Below are positions 52,501 through 64,000 of a stretch of 64,000 bases of DNA, piece after piece. The stretch spans positions 170,008-234,007 of the forward strand of contig NZ_LGKG01000101.1 in the NCBI RefSeq assembly GCF_001294335.1. Reading direction: 5' to 3'. The notes below the pieces were generated by a model that had not been told where the DNA came from, did not search any database, and worked only from the letters and a program-made list of their open reading frames with translations. This DNA comes from Streptomyces chattanoogensis (GTDB lineage: Bacteria; Actinomycetota; Actinomycetes; Streptomycetales; Streptomycetaceae). Position numbers and translations under genes: made by a program. The first letter of the stretch is position 1. Every line of letters begins with the position of its first letter.

Positions 52501-55500
52501 GAGTTCGATGATCTTCCGGGTCCGCCGTCTTCACGCCATTCGGCGGAAATGGTCCAGCCAGGGTCCGGAGTCGCTCTCACGGAGGACACCTGTGGTACCG
52601 GAAGCGCGTTGAGAGGTACCAGATCGGCAGGGGAGCCCCCGGCGTTCACCTTGACAGAGATGCCGTCGCACAGCACCTCAGCGGCATCCGTGGGGCAACC
52701 AAAGATGATCCGCACGGTGCCGACGCCACCCGGTGGAACGGGGTCCGGGTCGCACACGAGACTGTGGGCCAGCGTGGGGAGGGCTGTCAATGGCCCTGCG
52801 AAGTTCTGAGGAAAGCAGTATCGGAACCGCTGACGATAGGCCAGGTCAGTGAGCGGAGGCAACGGTTTGGTTGGCGAAGGTGGTGCGTGCCGTACGCGCT
52901 GTCCGCACTACGCCGGATGAAGACTTCGGTGAGGGCTGGGGGAGTGGCAAGGGGACTTTCGCTGGCGCGCGCCTACACGCATTCGCCGTTGCGGAGACCA
53001 CGACGAGCTCTAGTAGTCACGGTTAGTGACTTCCGAACGTGAGGCGCCCAAAGTACAAGCAGGTTCTTCGTCTGCTGGTGGTACAGCGCTCATAGTGGTG
53101 CTGACCTGCTGAATTGGCGGCCGTGCCTGCTGTCGGCAGCGTGTTGGTCCGTGCATGGTCCGGATCTTGGCCTCACCATCCGAAAACTCAGGAAGGGCTG
53201 TTGGCACTGCTCGGGAGGATGACCGTTGCCAGGCCCCGGCGCTGAGGAGGGGCGCGGCGCGTTCGACGGTTGACTCGGGGACGACCTCACCGCTGCCCTG
53301 CGCGGTACCGGTCGCCTCCGCAGCGGAAGCAGGGACGTCGGCGGCAACTGCGGAACCACATGGCATATGTTGTCGGAAGCGTCTTGTGCCGTCCAGGTGG
53401 TCTAGCTCAGGATCGATTTCGCAGGTCAGGTCCTTGTGGTCCAGGTGCGTCGACGCTGTTGGTGAGACGCCTGTGATAGCAAGTGAGAGGTGAGGAACCC
53501 CCGTCGGCTGGCTCCGGCGGGGGTTTCTGCGTTCGGGAACGAGCCTGCTGCGTGGTGTTCGACGCGGTCCTGCTGTGGTCCGGCTCGCCGTTCTCGACGA
53601 CTGCTACAGGACACGGTCAGGCCAGCGGGATTTCGAGGTAGGAGGGGTCGTCGGCCGGTGACGAGACGGTGATGGAGGTGCCGAGCTTGCTGGCGTCGCC
53701 GTAGAAGGGGTCCGTGGAATCCATGACCAGCGAGTGAAGGGCTGGCCGAGCTTGGTGGGGCGGGTGGTGGCCGTCTGGGCGACGAAGTCTTCGTGGTGAG
53801 TGCTGAGCAGGCGGGGACGGCCTCCCGCCCACTGAGGGTCCAGGCAGGCCAGGCCGATCTCGTTGAACCGGTGGACCACCTCCCGGACCGTGTCCTCGTC
53901 GGCCTGCACCAACTGGGCGATCACCGGCACTCGGTTCCCGCCGGACGAGGCCAGCAGCATCATCGAGCGCCGGTAGCGCACCGAACTCGTGCTGCCGCGG
54001 CGCACGATCTGCTGCAGCCGCTGCCCCTCCTGGTCGGTCAGTCTGCGCACACGGACAGGCTCAGCCACCGCGCCTCCAGCGGTCGGATCGGACGTCACCG
54101 CACATCCAACTGCCACGACCACCAACCCGGCGAACCTACGCGGTCACAGCACTGGCCAGATCACCATTCCGGTCGAGTTCGTGCTCCAGTGGGACGACGA
54201 GCACATTCCGCGCCCATCCGGTCTCGCGTTGTTCGATGCCTTCGTCTCGAAGGAAAAGACGTTGCACGCCAACGCGGGCAGGCATAAGGAGCTGCCCAGG
54301 TTCGAGGCCGACAGCGCGGTCCGGTTCTTCGCCCGGCATCTCGGTCGGGCCGTCACGTCACCGGCCTGACCTGACGGGTGTCGGCGTCCGGCCACCAGCC
54401 GGGCGCCACAGGCCCTACGGCCTGTCGCCAGGCTCCCGCCTGTCCTCCGGGGAGACGACGGGATTTCGACGAGGGGGAAAGGCCCTGCGGACCACCGCCT
54501 TGGCCAGCCCCTTGGCCCCGTACCATACCCTCACGCCGTACGCTGCCGTCTGGTGACTGAGTCCCCGCAAGCGTCCCCTTGTGCCCGCCCTGCGGTCCAG
54601 CAACTCCTGGAAGACCGCCTCGTACATCGCGACGATCCGCGCCGTGTCATACCTGCAGCCCTTCTCCAGGGCTGCCCGGCCCATACGCTTGCGGCGCTCG
54701 TCGTCATTGATCAAATCCAGTATCGCGTCGGCCAACGCCTGGGGATCACGCGGCGGGACCAGCAGGCCGTCCCCGCCGTGCTCGATGATCTCTCCCGGTC
54801 CCAGTGGGCAGTTGGTGCTCACGACCGGCAGACCGACCCTCATCGCCTCGACGATGGTCATGCCGAAGGACTCCATGTTTGAGGAGACGACCAGCATGGA
54901 GCCCTTGGCCATCTCTGGTTCGACGGGCGCGACCGAGCCCATCAACGTTACGGCGTCGTCGAGATCCAGTTGGCTGACAAGCCGTGACAGCTCCTCCTTC
55001 TCGGGTCCCCCGCCGTACAGCCGGAGACGCCAGTCCGGCCGCTCGGCCCGGACCTTGGCGAAGGCCAGAATCAGGTCCCCGTACCGTTTCACAGGAGCCA
55101 GCCGGCCGACCGCGACCACATACTTGGCGTCCAGAGTGCTGGGCGCGATCCCCGGATGAGGGACACTGTTGGGCATCGCCTGGATCCGCACACCTGGTAG
55201 CCACAGCCTGCGGCGGTAGGAGGCGGCATCGGCTTCGGTGGTCGTCGTGATCGCGTCCAGCCGTGGATACAGACGGCGCACTCTGAGCACCAACCGGGTG
55301 GGATGGGTGTTCAGCGTCAGATGCTCCTGACCGATCCGCACCAGCCGGCGTGGGGCCTGCCGGGCGATGTGCACGTTCAGGCCCGGTCGGGTTCCGATCA
55401 CGATGTCGGCGTCCAAGCCCCGCAGATCGGCGCCGAGCCGTTCGTCTGTCAGTTCGCTGTACTGAGGGTAGCGGCCGTCCTCGCGTGGGAAGACCCCCGA

Positions 55501-58500
55501 GGGGCGCTTGGCAAGCGGGTGATCGCCCTCGTAGGACGCGCTCTTCTTCCGCAGATCCACGAGGTATCGCAGCCGCACTCGCGGGTCGAGGAAGAGTTGG
55601 TGTTCCGTCCGGTACCGGAACACGGAGACGATCTCGACTTTGTGCCGCTCGACAAGACCGTTGGCCAGGTTGAACGTGGTGCGGATGGTCCCGCCGATTC
55701 CGTAGGCATGGTGGATCAGGAATGAAATACGCATGCGTCCCGTTGTTCCTACCGCTGCTGCAGACTGCGTGTGCCGTCTTTTCAGGCATGGCACCTCCCC
55801 CTCAAGGGGCGGACGTCAACACACCTTCGCCCATACGGCCCAGTGGGATTCTCGAAGCGGTCGACGCGTACGCACGACGGGCTGGCGCACCCGTGCCGAC
55901 GGACTCGCACAGGGAACGTCGCCGCCAAGCAGGCAGAGGGCCTCTCGTGACGGCGTTTGTCAGGAGTCGCCACCAGTCTGCGGCATCACAGTGGGCGCCA
56001 CAGAAGTCACCAACTCGTCGGCAGATGTGCCGGCCAAAACAGCCGAAGCCATGGCGACCATGGTGATTGACGGGCGCGGTACATCGCCGTGAAGCGCTCG
56101 GCATCGTCAACCGCTATGAGTCCTTCCCTCGCGGGACGAACCCTGTCGCCTGGCGACGGCACCACAGGCATAACCCGCCCAGGTGAATGCCACCTTGCCC
56201 AGTTGCCCAAGTGATCTATCACCATGTTCATTGGCTCACGACAAGCACTCTGTAGAAAGCCGACCGCCTCATGCTCCCTCTAGTGCGAGGTTTCGCATCA
56301 GTATCCCGCCGTGATGTACTCACCGCCGCGGTGCTGGGCGCCACCGTCCCTGTAGGGGTGCTGGCGGGCTTGGGGAAACGGGACTCACGGGCCAGGCCGA
56401 AGTATTGGCCGCCGGTTCTGAGCACGGCGGCATCCGCGGGTTCCTGGGCGGCCGCCGGGCCAGCCAGAACCAAGGAGTCGGTCCTGCAGATCGTCGCCCA
56501 CCCTGACGACGACCTGTTCTTCATCAACCCGGAGGTCGGCCAGTCACTGCGCAGTGGCCGACCGCTGGCCTCGGTCTATCTGACGTCTGGCGAGTCCAAC
56601 GGTGTCAATGGCCCGGACCCGGGCGTGCACTCCGGACTGTGCCGACCCGTGCCGGACAAGGCGAAGTACGCGAAGGCGCGGCAGAACGGCATCCGCGCTG
56701 CCTATGCCGAGATGGTGACCGGCGACGCCGTCCATCCTTGGCGGCGCACCGTCATCGCCACAGCGGGCGGCGGCCTCGCCGAGCTTGACACGCTCCAAGG
56801 GCATCCCCACATCCACCTGGTCTGGACGCTGCTTCACGAGGCCGGCAGCATCACTGGTGACCGCCCGCAGAGCCTGCATGCGCTGTGGGACGGCCGGACC
56901 CGCAGCATCCGCTCCCAGCTTGCGTACGGCGGTCTGGTCATCCGCGACTTCTCCTACAGCGCGGAACAGCTCATCCAGACCCTGGTCGGCTATCTAAGGC
57001 TCTTCCGGCCGACCCATGTCCGGATGCAGGACCCGACCCCCGGTCGACTGGACCGCAACCACAAGTACGCCGACCATCAGGATCACTTGTACGGCGCCCG
57101 GTTCGTCCAGCGGGCTCTCGCACGCTACGCCTCCGCCTGCGAGCGCCCGCACTTCACCGTCCAGACCTACCTCGGCTACTTCAACGGTGGCCTGCCAGGC
57201 ACTCTCGACCCGGCCTCTGGCGAATCCAAGGCCCGCACCATGGAGACATATTCCTGGAGCGGTGCGCCGCGGAACTCCTGCCAGGATCCGGCGGGCTGTG
57301 GCGATAAAAACGTGGCCGCCCACCCCAAGCGCCACTGGTCGCACAGCATCCACCACGCCCGCGACACCGGCACCTGCTGGCTGCAGACCGGCAAGGACGA
57401 CAGCCTGTGGGCCTTCGCCGTGCTCAGCGGCCGGATCGTGTTCTGGCACCGTCCGGCGGGCGGCACCGGTCTGTTGAGCGAGGGGCAGTGGCGTGGGCCC
57501 ACGTTCCTCCCGGGGATCGGCATCGATGCGGGCGTCCGTCCGATCACGCTCCCCGACGGACGCATCGCCGTCCTCGGCACCCGCACCCTCACCGGCAAGC
57601 AACCAGGGGACTATCGCAGGGAGGTGGGTTTCACCGTTCAGCGGGAGTCGGACCACTCATTCGAACCCTGGCATTCGCTGGGCACCCCAGAGTCGTGCGA
57701 CCATGCCGGCACCTCGGATATCAGTGCCCCCGCGGTCTCGGTGGACGCCGACCACACGATGACGGTGTTCCTGCGCGACAGCAGGCATCAGCTGACCGCC
57801 CGCACCAGGCTCGCAGGCGGAAGTTGGACGCCCTGGCGACACCTGGGCGGCGAGGAGGTGCACGGTGACCCGGTCGTCGGCAGGGACAGCATGGGCCGCA
57901 CCTACGTCCTGGCCAGCACGCCACACTCCGTGCTGGCCTGGGTCAGGGACCAGCCGGGCACATCCGCTCACGGTCCGCTGCCCACCGGGCTGCCGCCCAC
58001 CACCTTGCCGTTGACCGTCCGGCGAGACGGCGACGGCATCCGCGTCTACTTCCGCAAACCCCGCTCCGGGAACGTACGGACCGCTCGGCTTCGCGCAGCC
58101 GACCTCGTATCCGCGCGATCGCACACATCCCGGTGGCCGAGCAACGAATCCTCACCGGTGGAAGTCGCCGACCTCGGCGGGCCACAGGGCTACGGTCCGG
58201 TGAGCGTCAACCGCACCTGCTGGGGCGACTTCCTGCTGGCAGCACGATCTGCCACGGGAGACCTGGCAACGGCCTGGAGCCCATCCGCTACTCCAAAGCG
58301 CCGGCTGCGGTGGCGCCACACCGGCTTCCTCCTCGCCGGTGCCCCGTCCAGCACCCAACTGGCGTCGGGCGGCGCCGCACTGACCGTACTCGGTCTCGAC
58401 GGCCGCCTGTACTGGACGCACACCACGGACAAGGGACCCTTCCTCGCCCCTTGGCAGCCGGCAGTGCCTGGGCAACTCCCGCCAGGCTGGAAGGGGGACG

Positions 58501-61500
58501 TGAATGCCCAGCCCAGATCATCCAGATAATTCCGGCCGCGCCTGGAGGCTGTGACCGCGCGTCCGCCGTGTGCTCACCCACTTCGGAGCCCACGTCGAGG
58601 CCCGCTCGGCCGGGCCCCCGGCCGACTGCATCAGTCAGGTTGCGGGCCGTCGTGGCGGGCGAGCCGGGTGCGGCGGCGCGCGGGCTGAGGCTCGCACTAC
58701 CTAGCCTCCGGCGCGCCTGAAGGCCGGGCTGGCAGAGGCGTTGACGCATGCGATGCACCGCCCGGGGTTCCACCCCGGCGCATGTGCGCGAATGCGGTGT
58801 GGTCTGGCGTGTTGCCGCGGTGCACGGGCCGGGTTCGCCGTTAGCGTGCGGTGCACAGCCGGAGCGGGTTGTAGGAGGCGGGCATGGCTGCAGGGTTGGT
58901 CAAGGGTTCGCATGGGCATGTGTTCGCCCGGAAGCGGCCGAGCGCGGGGCTGCATATGGAGCCGCCGCGGGACACGCATTTCCGGCCGTTGCCGCCGCCG
59001 ACGGGTGCCGCGCCGTTCCGGCTGAACCTGAAGCAAGTGCTGGACGCCCGCACCTACGCCGCCATCGACAGGGCCGGGTCCTTGACATTTCACATGAACG
59101 GGGACATGGGCGGGATCAATGACGCAGCGCCACAGGAACTGGTGGCCGCCGGGATGGAGGCCGACCTGGCGGTCGGCACCGGCCCGGCCGGGAAGCCCGC
59201 GTTTCTTTACCTTGTGGGGGACTGCGTGTACTTCAACGGGGAAATCGCCAAGTACTACGCGCAGTTTTACCAGCCGTACGAGTTGTACGCGGCGCCGATC
59301 TTCGCGGTGCCCGGTAATCACGATGGGGAAAACCTGCCCGACGGATCGACGTTGGACGGGTTCGTGCGCAATTTCTGTGCCCCGAAGCCGGTGAAGATGC
59401 CGGAGGCGCAGGACTCGCATCGCAAGGCGATGGTGCAACCGAATGTGTACTGGACCTTGTTGACCCCGTGCGTGAACTTCATCGGCCTGTACTCGAATGT
59501 CCCCGCGGGCGGGGAGATCCAACCCGATCAGGCCAAGTGGCTGGCCGGGGAGCTGAAGACTCTACCAAAGAATGTGCCGATCATCTTGACGTTGCATCAC
59601 CCGCCCTACTCCGCCGATGACCACCATTCGGGGTCGACGTACATGAAGACGGTGATCGAGGATGCCGCTAAGGCGGCGCGCCGGCACCCGGACATGATCG
59701 TGGCTGGGCACGTGCACGACTACCAGCGTCTGACGAAGACGACCACCGATGGGACCCAGTACCCGTACCTGGTCACCGGCGCGGGTGGCTACCACAACCT
59801 GCACGCGATCCGGAAGGTGGACGGGGAGAAGATGATCCCCCCGGTGACCTTCGCCGACACCGCCGGGGACCCGGTGACGTTGGACTCCTACTGCGACGAC
59901 CAACACGGCTTTCTCCGTCTCAGTGTCGACCAGCAGAAGTTCACCGGCCGCTACTACCGGGTGCCCCGGCCACAGGATCCTCGCTCCAAAGGCAGCCAAC
60001 TCGTCGACTACTTCGAGTACGACTGGAAAAACCACAAGTTGCTGCCCAACCAGCAGTGACACGACTGGGTGCCCGGGGCGTGCCCTGAGCCTTCGCCATC
60101 TTCGGGCGGCACCGATCTCGGCGGCCTCGGCTAAGCGGCCGGCCGGTGCCGCCGGTCGCGTCAGCGGCCAGGACCGCCGGTGTCACCGATCAGGGGATAA
60201 GAAACAGGGGCTGGTGTCGTCCCCGGGCCCGGCCCGGACGACCTGACACCGGAGGTTGGCACAGAACCTCGGGGCGGAAAGGACGCCGCAAGCGGCGCCG
60301 CTTCGCGGTCAAGATCCTTTCCGCCCCCGGCTACCGCTGTGCGCCGCGCAAGCCCGGGTCCCTTCCGCCGCTCCGCCGGGGGCTGCCCCGGCGCAGGCGA
60401 CTCGGCCGCGTATGCGACATATTGAGGTCACGTTCACGGTCACACGACAAGAAGTTCCGCCCCACCAGCCAAGGTTCCGACGCCTCTGTGATCTTGGAAA
60501 CCGAACAACGAATAGCTCTTGATCACCGAGGTGAAGAAGCTCTGCGACAGCCTCCTGGCTCTCCGGCGTGTGCACCGAAACTGTCACGTCCGGGGCCCGG
60601 CCGACCGCGGGGCTCGAAGAACCGCTGTTCGGCCGCACGCCATGACGCGGGCCGTGTCCTCGCCACAGGCGAGACATACTGCAGACCCTCACACCACAAG
60701 AGGGGCACGAAGCCTCGCCGCACCGGATAAGGTACTGGTCCGGCTTGAGGCAGCCACGGCGATCGAGGGCACTTCCCCCGACCCGACCGGTTCCTCCCCC
60801 GACTGGCTCGCCGGCGCGGCAGCAGGTAAGCCCGCGCCTGGCCTTCGGTCGCGAGATACACCACTGCCTCGGCGCCGCTCTTGCCCGCATCGAACTCGGC
60901 GCTGCCTTTGGCAGCCTTGCCCGTCGGCGACCTGGTCTGGGCCCGCGGTCAGGCCGACGCGGGGCCCACAGCTGTCCCGGTCACCTGGTGAGAAGCCGAC
61001 GGCCCTCAAGCGGCGGGCACAGCCGGCCTCTGCGGCCGTGGTCCAGGTCCGGGCAGGCGTACCGACGGTCCCCGGTCCCTCCCGGCGCCATCACCGGCCG
61101 CCGAATCGTCCGCTCATCCCCGTGGTTCCCTTTCGGGGCGGTGGCGGAAGCCATCAGCGTGGATGATCTTCCCGTGGTGGCGGCCTCGGTGGCGTGTGGG
61201 AGTGCGGTGGAGGGCGATGAGTGCGGCGTCGTCGCTGAGGCGTCCTCCGACGTGGGTGAGGAGATCGCGGCGGAGGTGGTGGAGGAGCGTCTCGGGGCTG
61301 CTGTCGGTCCATTGGCCGGCCCGCTCGCCGAACGGGTGGAAGCGGCCGTCGGCGTCGCGGGCTTCGATGACGCCGTCGGTGTAGAGCAGGAGGGTGTCTC
61401 CGGGCTCGAAGGAGACCACATCGAGGCTGTAGTCCTCCGGGTGATGTGGCCGTCGTCTGGGATTTCCAGCAGCAGCGTGGTGGCGAAGCGTTCCCCGGCC

Positions 61501-64000
61501 TCGTCGGGCGGCTCGAAATCGGCCAGGTAGCGGGTGACGCTTTGTTCCAGGGCGGCGGCCAGTTCGGGCAAGGTGGTGTGCTGGTAAGCGGCCTCACGGA
61601 AGGCACCCAGGACGAGGGAAGCCTCTCCGATGGCGGACAGGCCCTTGCCCCGCACGTCGCCGATCATCACACGCACACCGGCATTGGTACGGGTGGCGGC
61701 GTACAGGTCGCCGCCTATCTGGGCCTCGTCCTCCGCGGCCAGATACAGGCAGGCCATCTGCAGCGGGCCGATCTTCTCCGGAAGCGGCCACAGCAGGACG
61801 TGCTGGGCGGCCTCGGCCACCGAACGCACCTGGGCCAGCTGCCGGCTGCGCCGCTCGCGCACCGCCGAGAACGACACGATCAGGACTGTCAGGACCGCAA
61901 GGGTGACGATCTGCGCCACGTGGTTCGTCGAGGTCGGCCCGCCGTGAAAGACGGAAATGATCACCTGGGCCGTCAGCGCCAGGGCTCCGATGCATCCGGT
62001 CAGCAAGGGACCGGCGAAGGAAGCGGTGATCGCGGGAGCGATAACCAGCGCCGGGCCCAAGTGGACATCCTCCGGGACGTGGATGTCCACCGCAGTGATC
62101 ACCAGGATGAGGACGAGCGGGATGAACAGCACGTCATGGCTCGCCTGCCATGACTGCCGCAGACCGGCAAGACGCTGCCGCAAGCCCATCTCTCCACAGT
62201 GCGCCGCACCAGGGCAGCTGACGAGCGCGGACCCCACGCCCATGCAAGACCGCGAGAGATCGGCCACCGGCAGTTACACGCCGGAGTCGTTGCACGCTGA
62301 AGCGTGCATCTGCGCACTCACTACGCATCGAGCGCCGACGTTGCGCATCGGACACACGACGCCCGGCGGAACGCTGCCGGCGGCGGCCGCGGCTCCAGCG
62401 CCAACAGCGGCCACGGAACCGCGGGGCTCCGACGCCTTGATGCTCGCGTACCGCACCGCTGCTGGCCCGACCCGGCGAGGAGACTCGGAACCCGGATCGC
62501 AGTCGGACCTCATGACAGTGTTTAATGGAAATGATTCTCATTTTTCTTCAATGAAAGATCGCCATGCACGTTAACGAATCCGCACCGCGGACCCGCTCCC
62601 ACGCCCGCCGCCCCTCCAGGCCCCAGGCAGGAGCGCGGCCGTGGTGAGAGCGCTGACGTCCCCGGCAACCGGTGAACACTCGCAGGGATCTCAGCTCTGG
62701 TCGAGGCGACTCCCGTGGGAACCGACCTCGCTGTCGGTGGGCGTTGGCCTCATCGCTGTCGTCGGCCACCGCGGTGGGGTTCGTGTGCTGGATCTTGATG
62801 GAGGCGAGGAGCACGGCCACGTCGCGTTGCCCGGCGGCGTCACGGATCTCGCCTTCTCTCCTGATGGGCGGAGCCTGGCCTTGACGGGCCCCCGTGGATA
62901 CGGTCTGTGGCGCGCTGTGGACGGCAGGCTGATCGCGCGGGCCACTGCCGAGGCGTGCATCCGCGCGTGCTGGATGGGGTCGGGCGTCGTGGCGATTGCG
63001 CAAGGACGCCATGTCGCCACCTACGACACTGACGGCGTGGCGCAGTGGTCCACCACCGCCCTCCCGGCGGCACCCACCGACGTATCCAGCGATCTCACCC
63101 TGTCCATCGACGGCCGATGGGCTGTTGGCTCGACGCACCAGCGCAAGACCTTGTTGTGGGAGACGCATCGCCCATCGGGGCGGCCGGTTGAGTGCGAGGA
63201 CAGTTCAGGGCGGCACGGCCCGGTGTTCAGCGACAGCGGGCACCGGCTGGCTGTACCTGCCGAGCGTCACCTGTCGCTCTGGTCCATCGGCCCCAGGCGG
63301 CCGACACGATTGGCCGTCCTCCCTGTCTGCGCATCGGCGGTGGCATGGCGCCCCGGCGACGGGGACGTGCTCGCGACGGCCGGATCCGACTACACCATCC
63401 GGCTCTGGCCCGCCGGAGTCCGGCACCAGCGGAATGGTTACACCTCCCTCGCCGCATGGCATCTGACTTCCCCTGCCACGTCCCTTGCGTGGATAGGGCG
63501 GCGAATGCTCGTGGCAGCAGAACGGGGAGGCCGGATAGCGCTCCTGGATATCAACCCCGCACCAGCGCCCACCACTTGGAATGACGCAAAGGTAGCGTGA
63601 CGGCCGGTCGACCTGCCGCTGCACACCTCGCGCGCCCGTCACCGTCCACAGCTCCACGTGCCGGCTGCCGCGTCCTGGAGAGCGGAGAGACGCGGCGCAC
63701 AAGTGACTGCCCGTAGCGGTCTTGTCAGGTTTCCGACGTTGCGGGGCCGGAAGCGGAGAACTCGCTTGCGCTGGATGTTGGGGTCGAACCGGCGCGAGGT
63801 GCGGCGGTGCGAGTGGGAGATGGTCTTGCCGAAGCCGGGCTGCCGGCCGGTGAGTTGGCAGTGGGCTGACATGGTCCCTCGTGATCGTGTGTGGGCAGTA
63901 GGGCAGCACCGTAGCAGCTAGATGAAAATGAAAACCACTTGTGTATGCTGCTCGGCATGGCTCGTAACGAACTGCGTCCGATCATCAAGCTGCGGTCCAC

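Overview
The window is high-GC DNA with actinomycete codon use. Very short gene overlaps (GTGA, ATGA), rare TTA codons confined mostly to one gene cluster, a StrR-type ParB regulator, a C70 secreted protease and a Zur-controlled zinc-free ribosomal protein gene point to Streptomyces. Many transposase, integrase and tRNA fragments and about twenty broken genes suggest an accessory, chromosome-arm region. All names come from reading protein motifs; no database search was run.

Layout. 0.3-11.4 kb: a UPF0104-type membrane protein, a double SpoIIAA-like protein, debris of mobile elements and oxidoreductases, a secreted M9-type collagenase, a broken PAF-acetylhydrolase-like lipase, a secreted C70-type protease with a membrane-anchored partner, a TIM-barrel isomerase carrying a 90-bp tandem duplication, and a truncated second copy of the collagenase 5' end. 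12-18.5 kb: a two-component system divergent from a DUF2079 membrane protein, with three GCTTCAT repeats between them, then an erythromycin-esterase-like gene. 17-23.6 kb reads as a resistance-like island: esterase, Vat-like acetyltransferase, a VOC protein with an internal deletion, a rifampicin-monooxygenase-like flavoprotein with a divergent TetR regulator, and a LysR regulator.

25.7-39.2 kb is the most interesting part. It is a compact biosynthetic cluster bracketed by two different IS1380-type transposase fragments: a P450 with an abnormal I-helix, a StrR-like regulator, an MFS exporter, an amidinotransferase, a proline-iminopeptidase-like hydrolase, a PGM1-like ATP-grasp ligase, an aminoglycoside-phosphotransferase-fold protein, a haem-oxygenase-like diiron enzyme, a second ATP-grasp ligase, an unknown membrane protein and an O-methyltransferase. 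Six of its genes carry a TTA codon, so bldA control is likely. A promoter and leader of about 105 bp occurs twice, before the hydrolase and before the diiron enzyme, and encodes a very similar short peptide in both copies. I infer a guanidino-amino-acid peptide made by ATP-grasp ligation, possibly with a small genetically encoded peptide; I could not match the gene set to a known cluster from memory.

40-50 kb: an amidase with its AtzG-like small subunit, a broken metallo-beta-lactamase-fold gene, a tRNA 3'-half remnant, an EF-hand protein, and a minus-strand operon (P450, NAD-dependent reductase, class III aminotransferase, SRPBCC protein, imine-reductase-like protein) that looks like an amine or cyclic-imine tailoring module. 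50.7 kb holds a palindrome with 35-bp arms. 51-54.4 kb is debris. 54.4-60 kb: a GT4 glycosyltransferase, a LmbE/PIG-L deacetylase fused to a probable beta-propeller, and a metallophosphoesterase. 61-64 kb: a frameshifted SpoIIE-type phosphatase, a Zur-box-preceded WD40-like protein, a broken L28 gene, and the start of a zinc-free L33 (rpmG) gene cut by the window end.

Several genes are broken by one-base changes in or near short G or C runs. Some of these may be sequencing errors rather than real pseudogenes.
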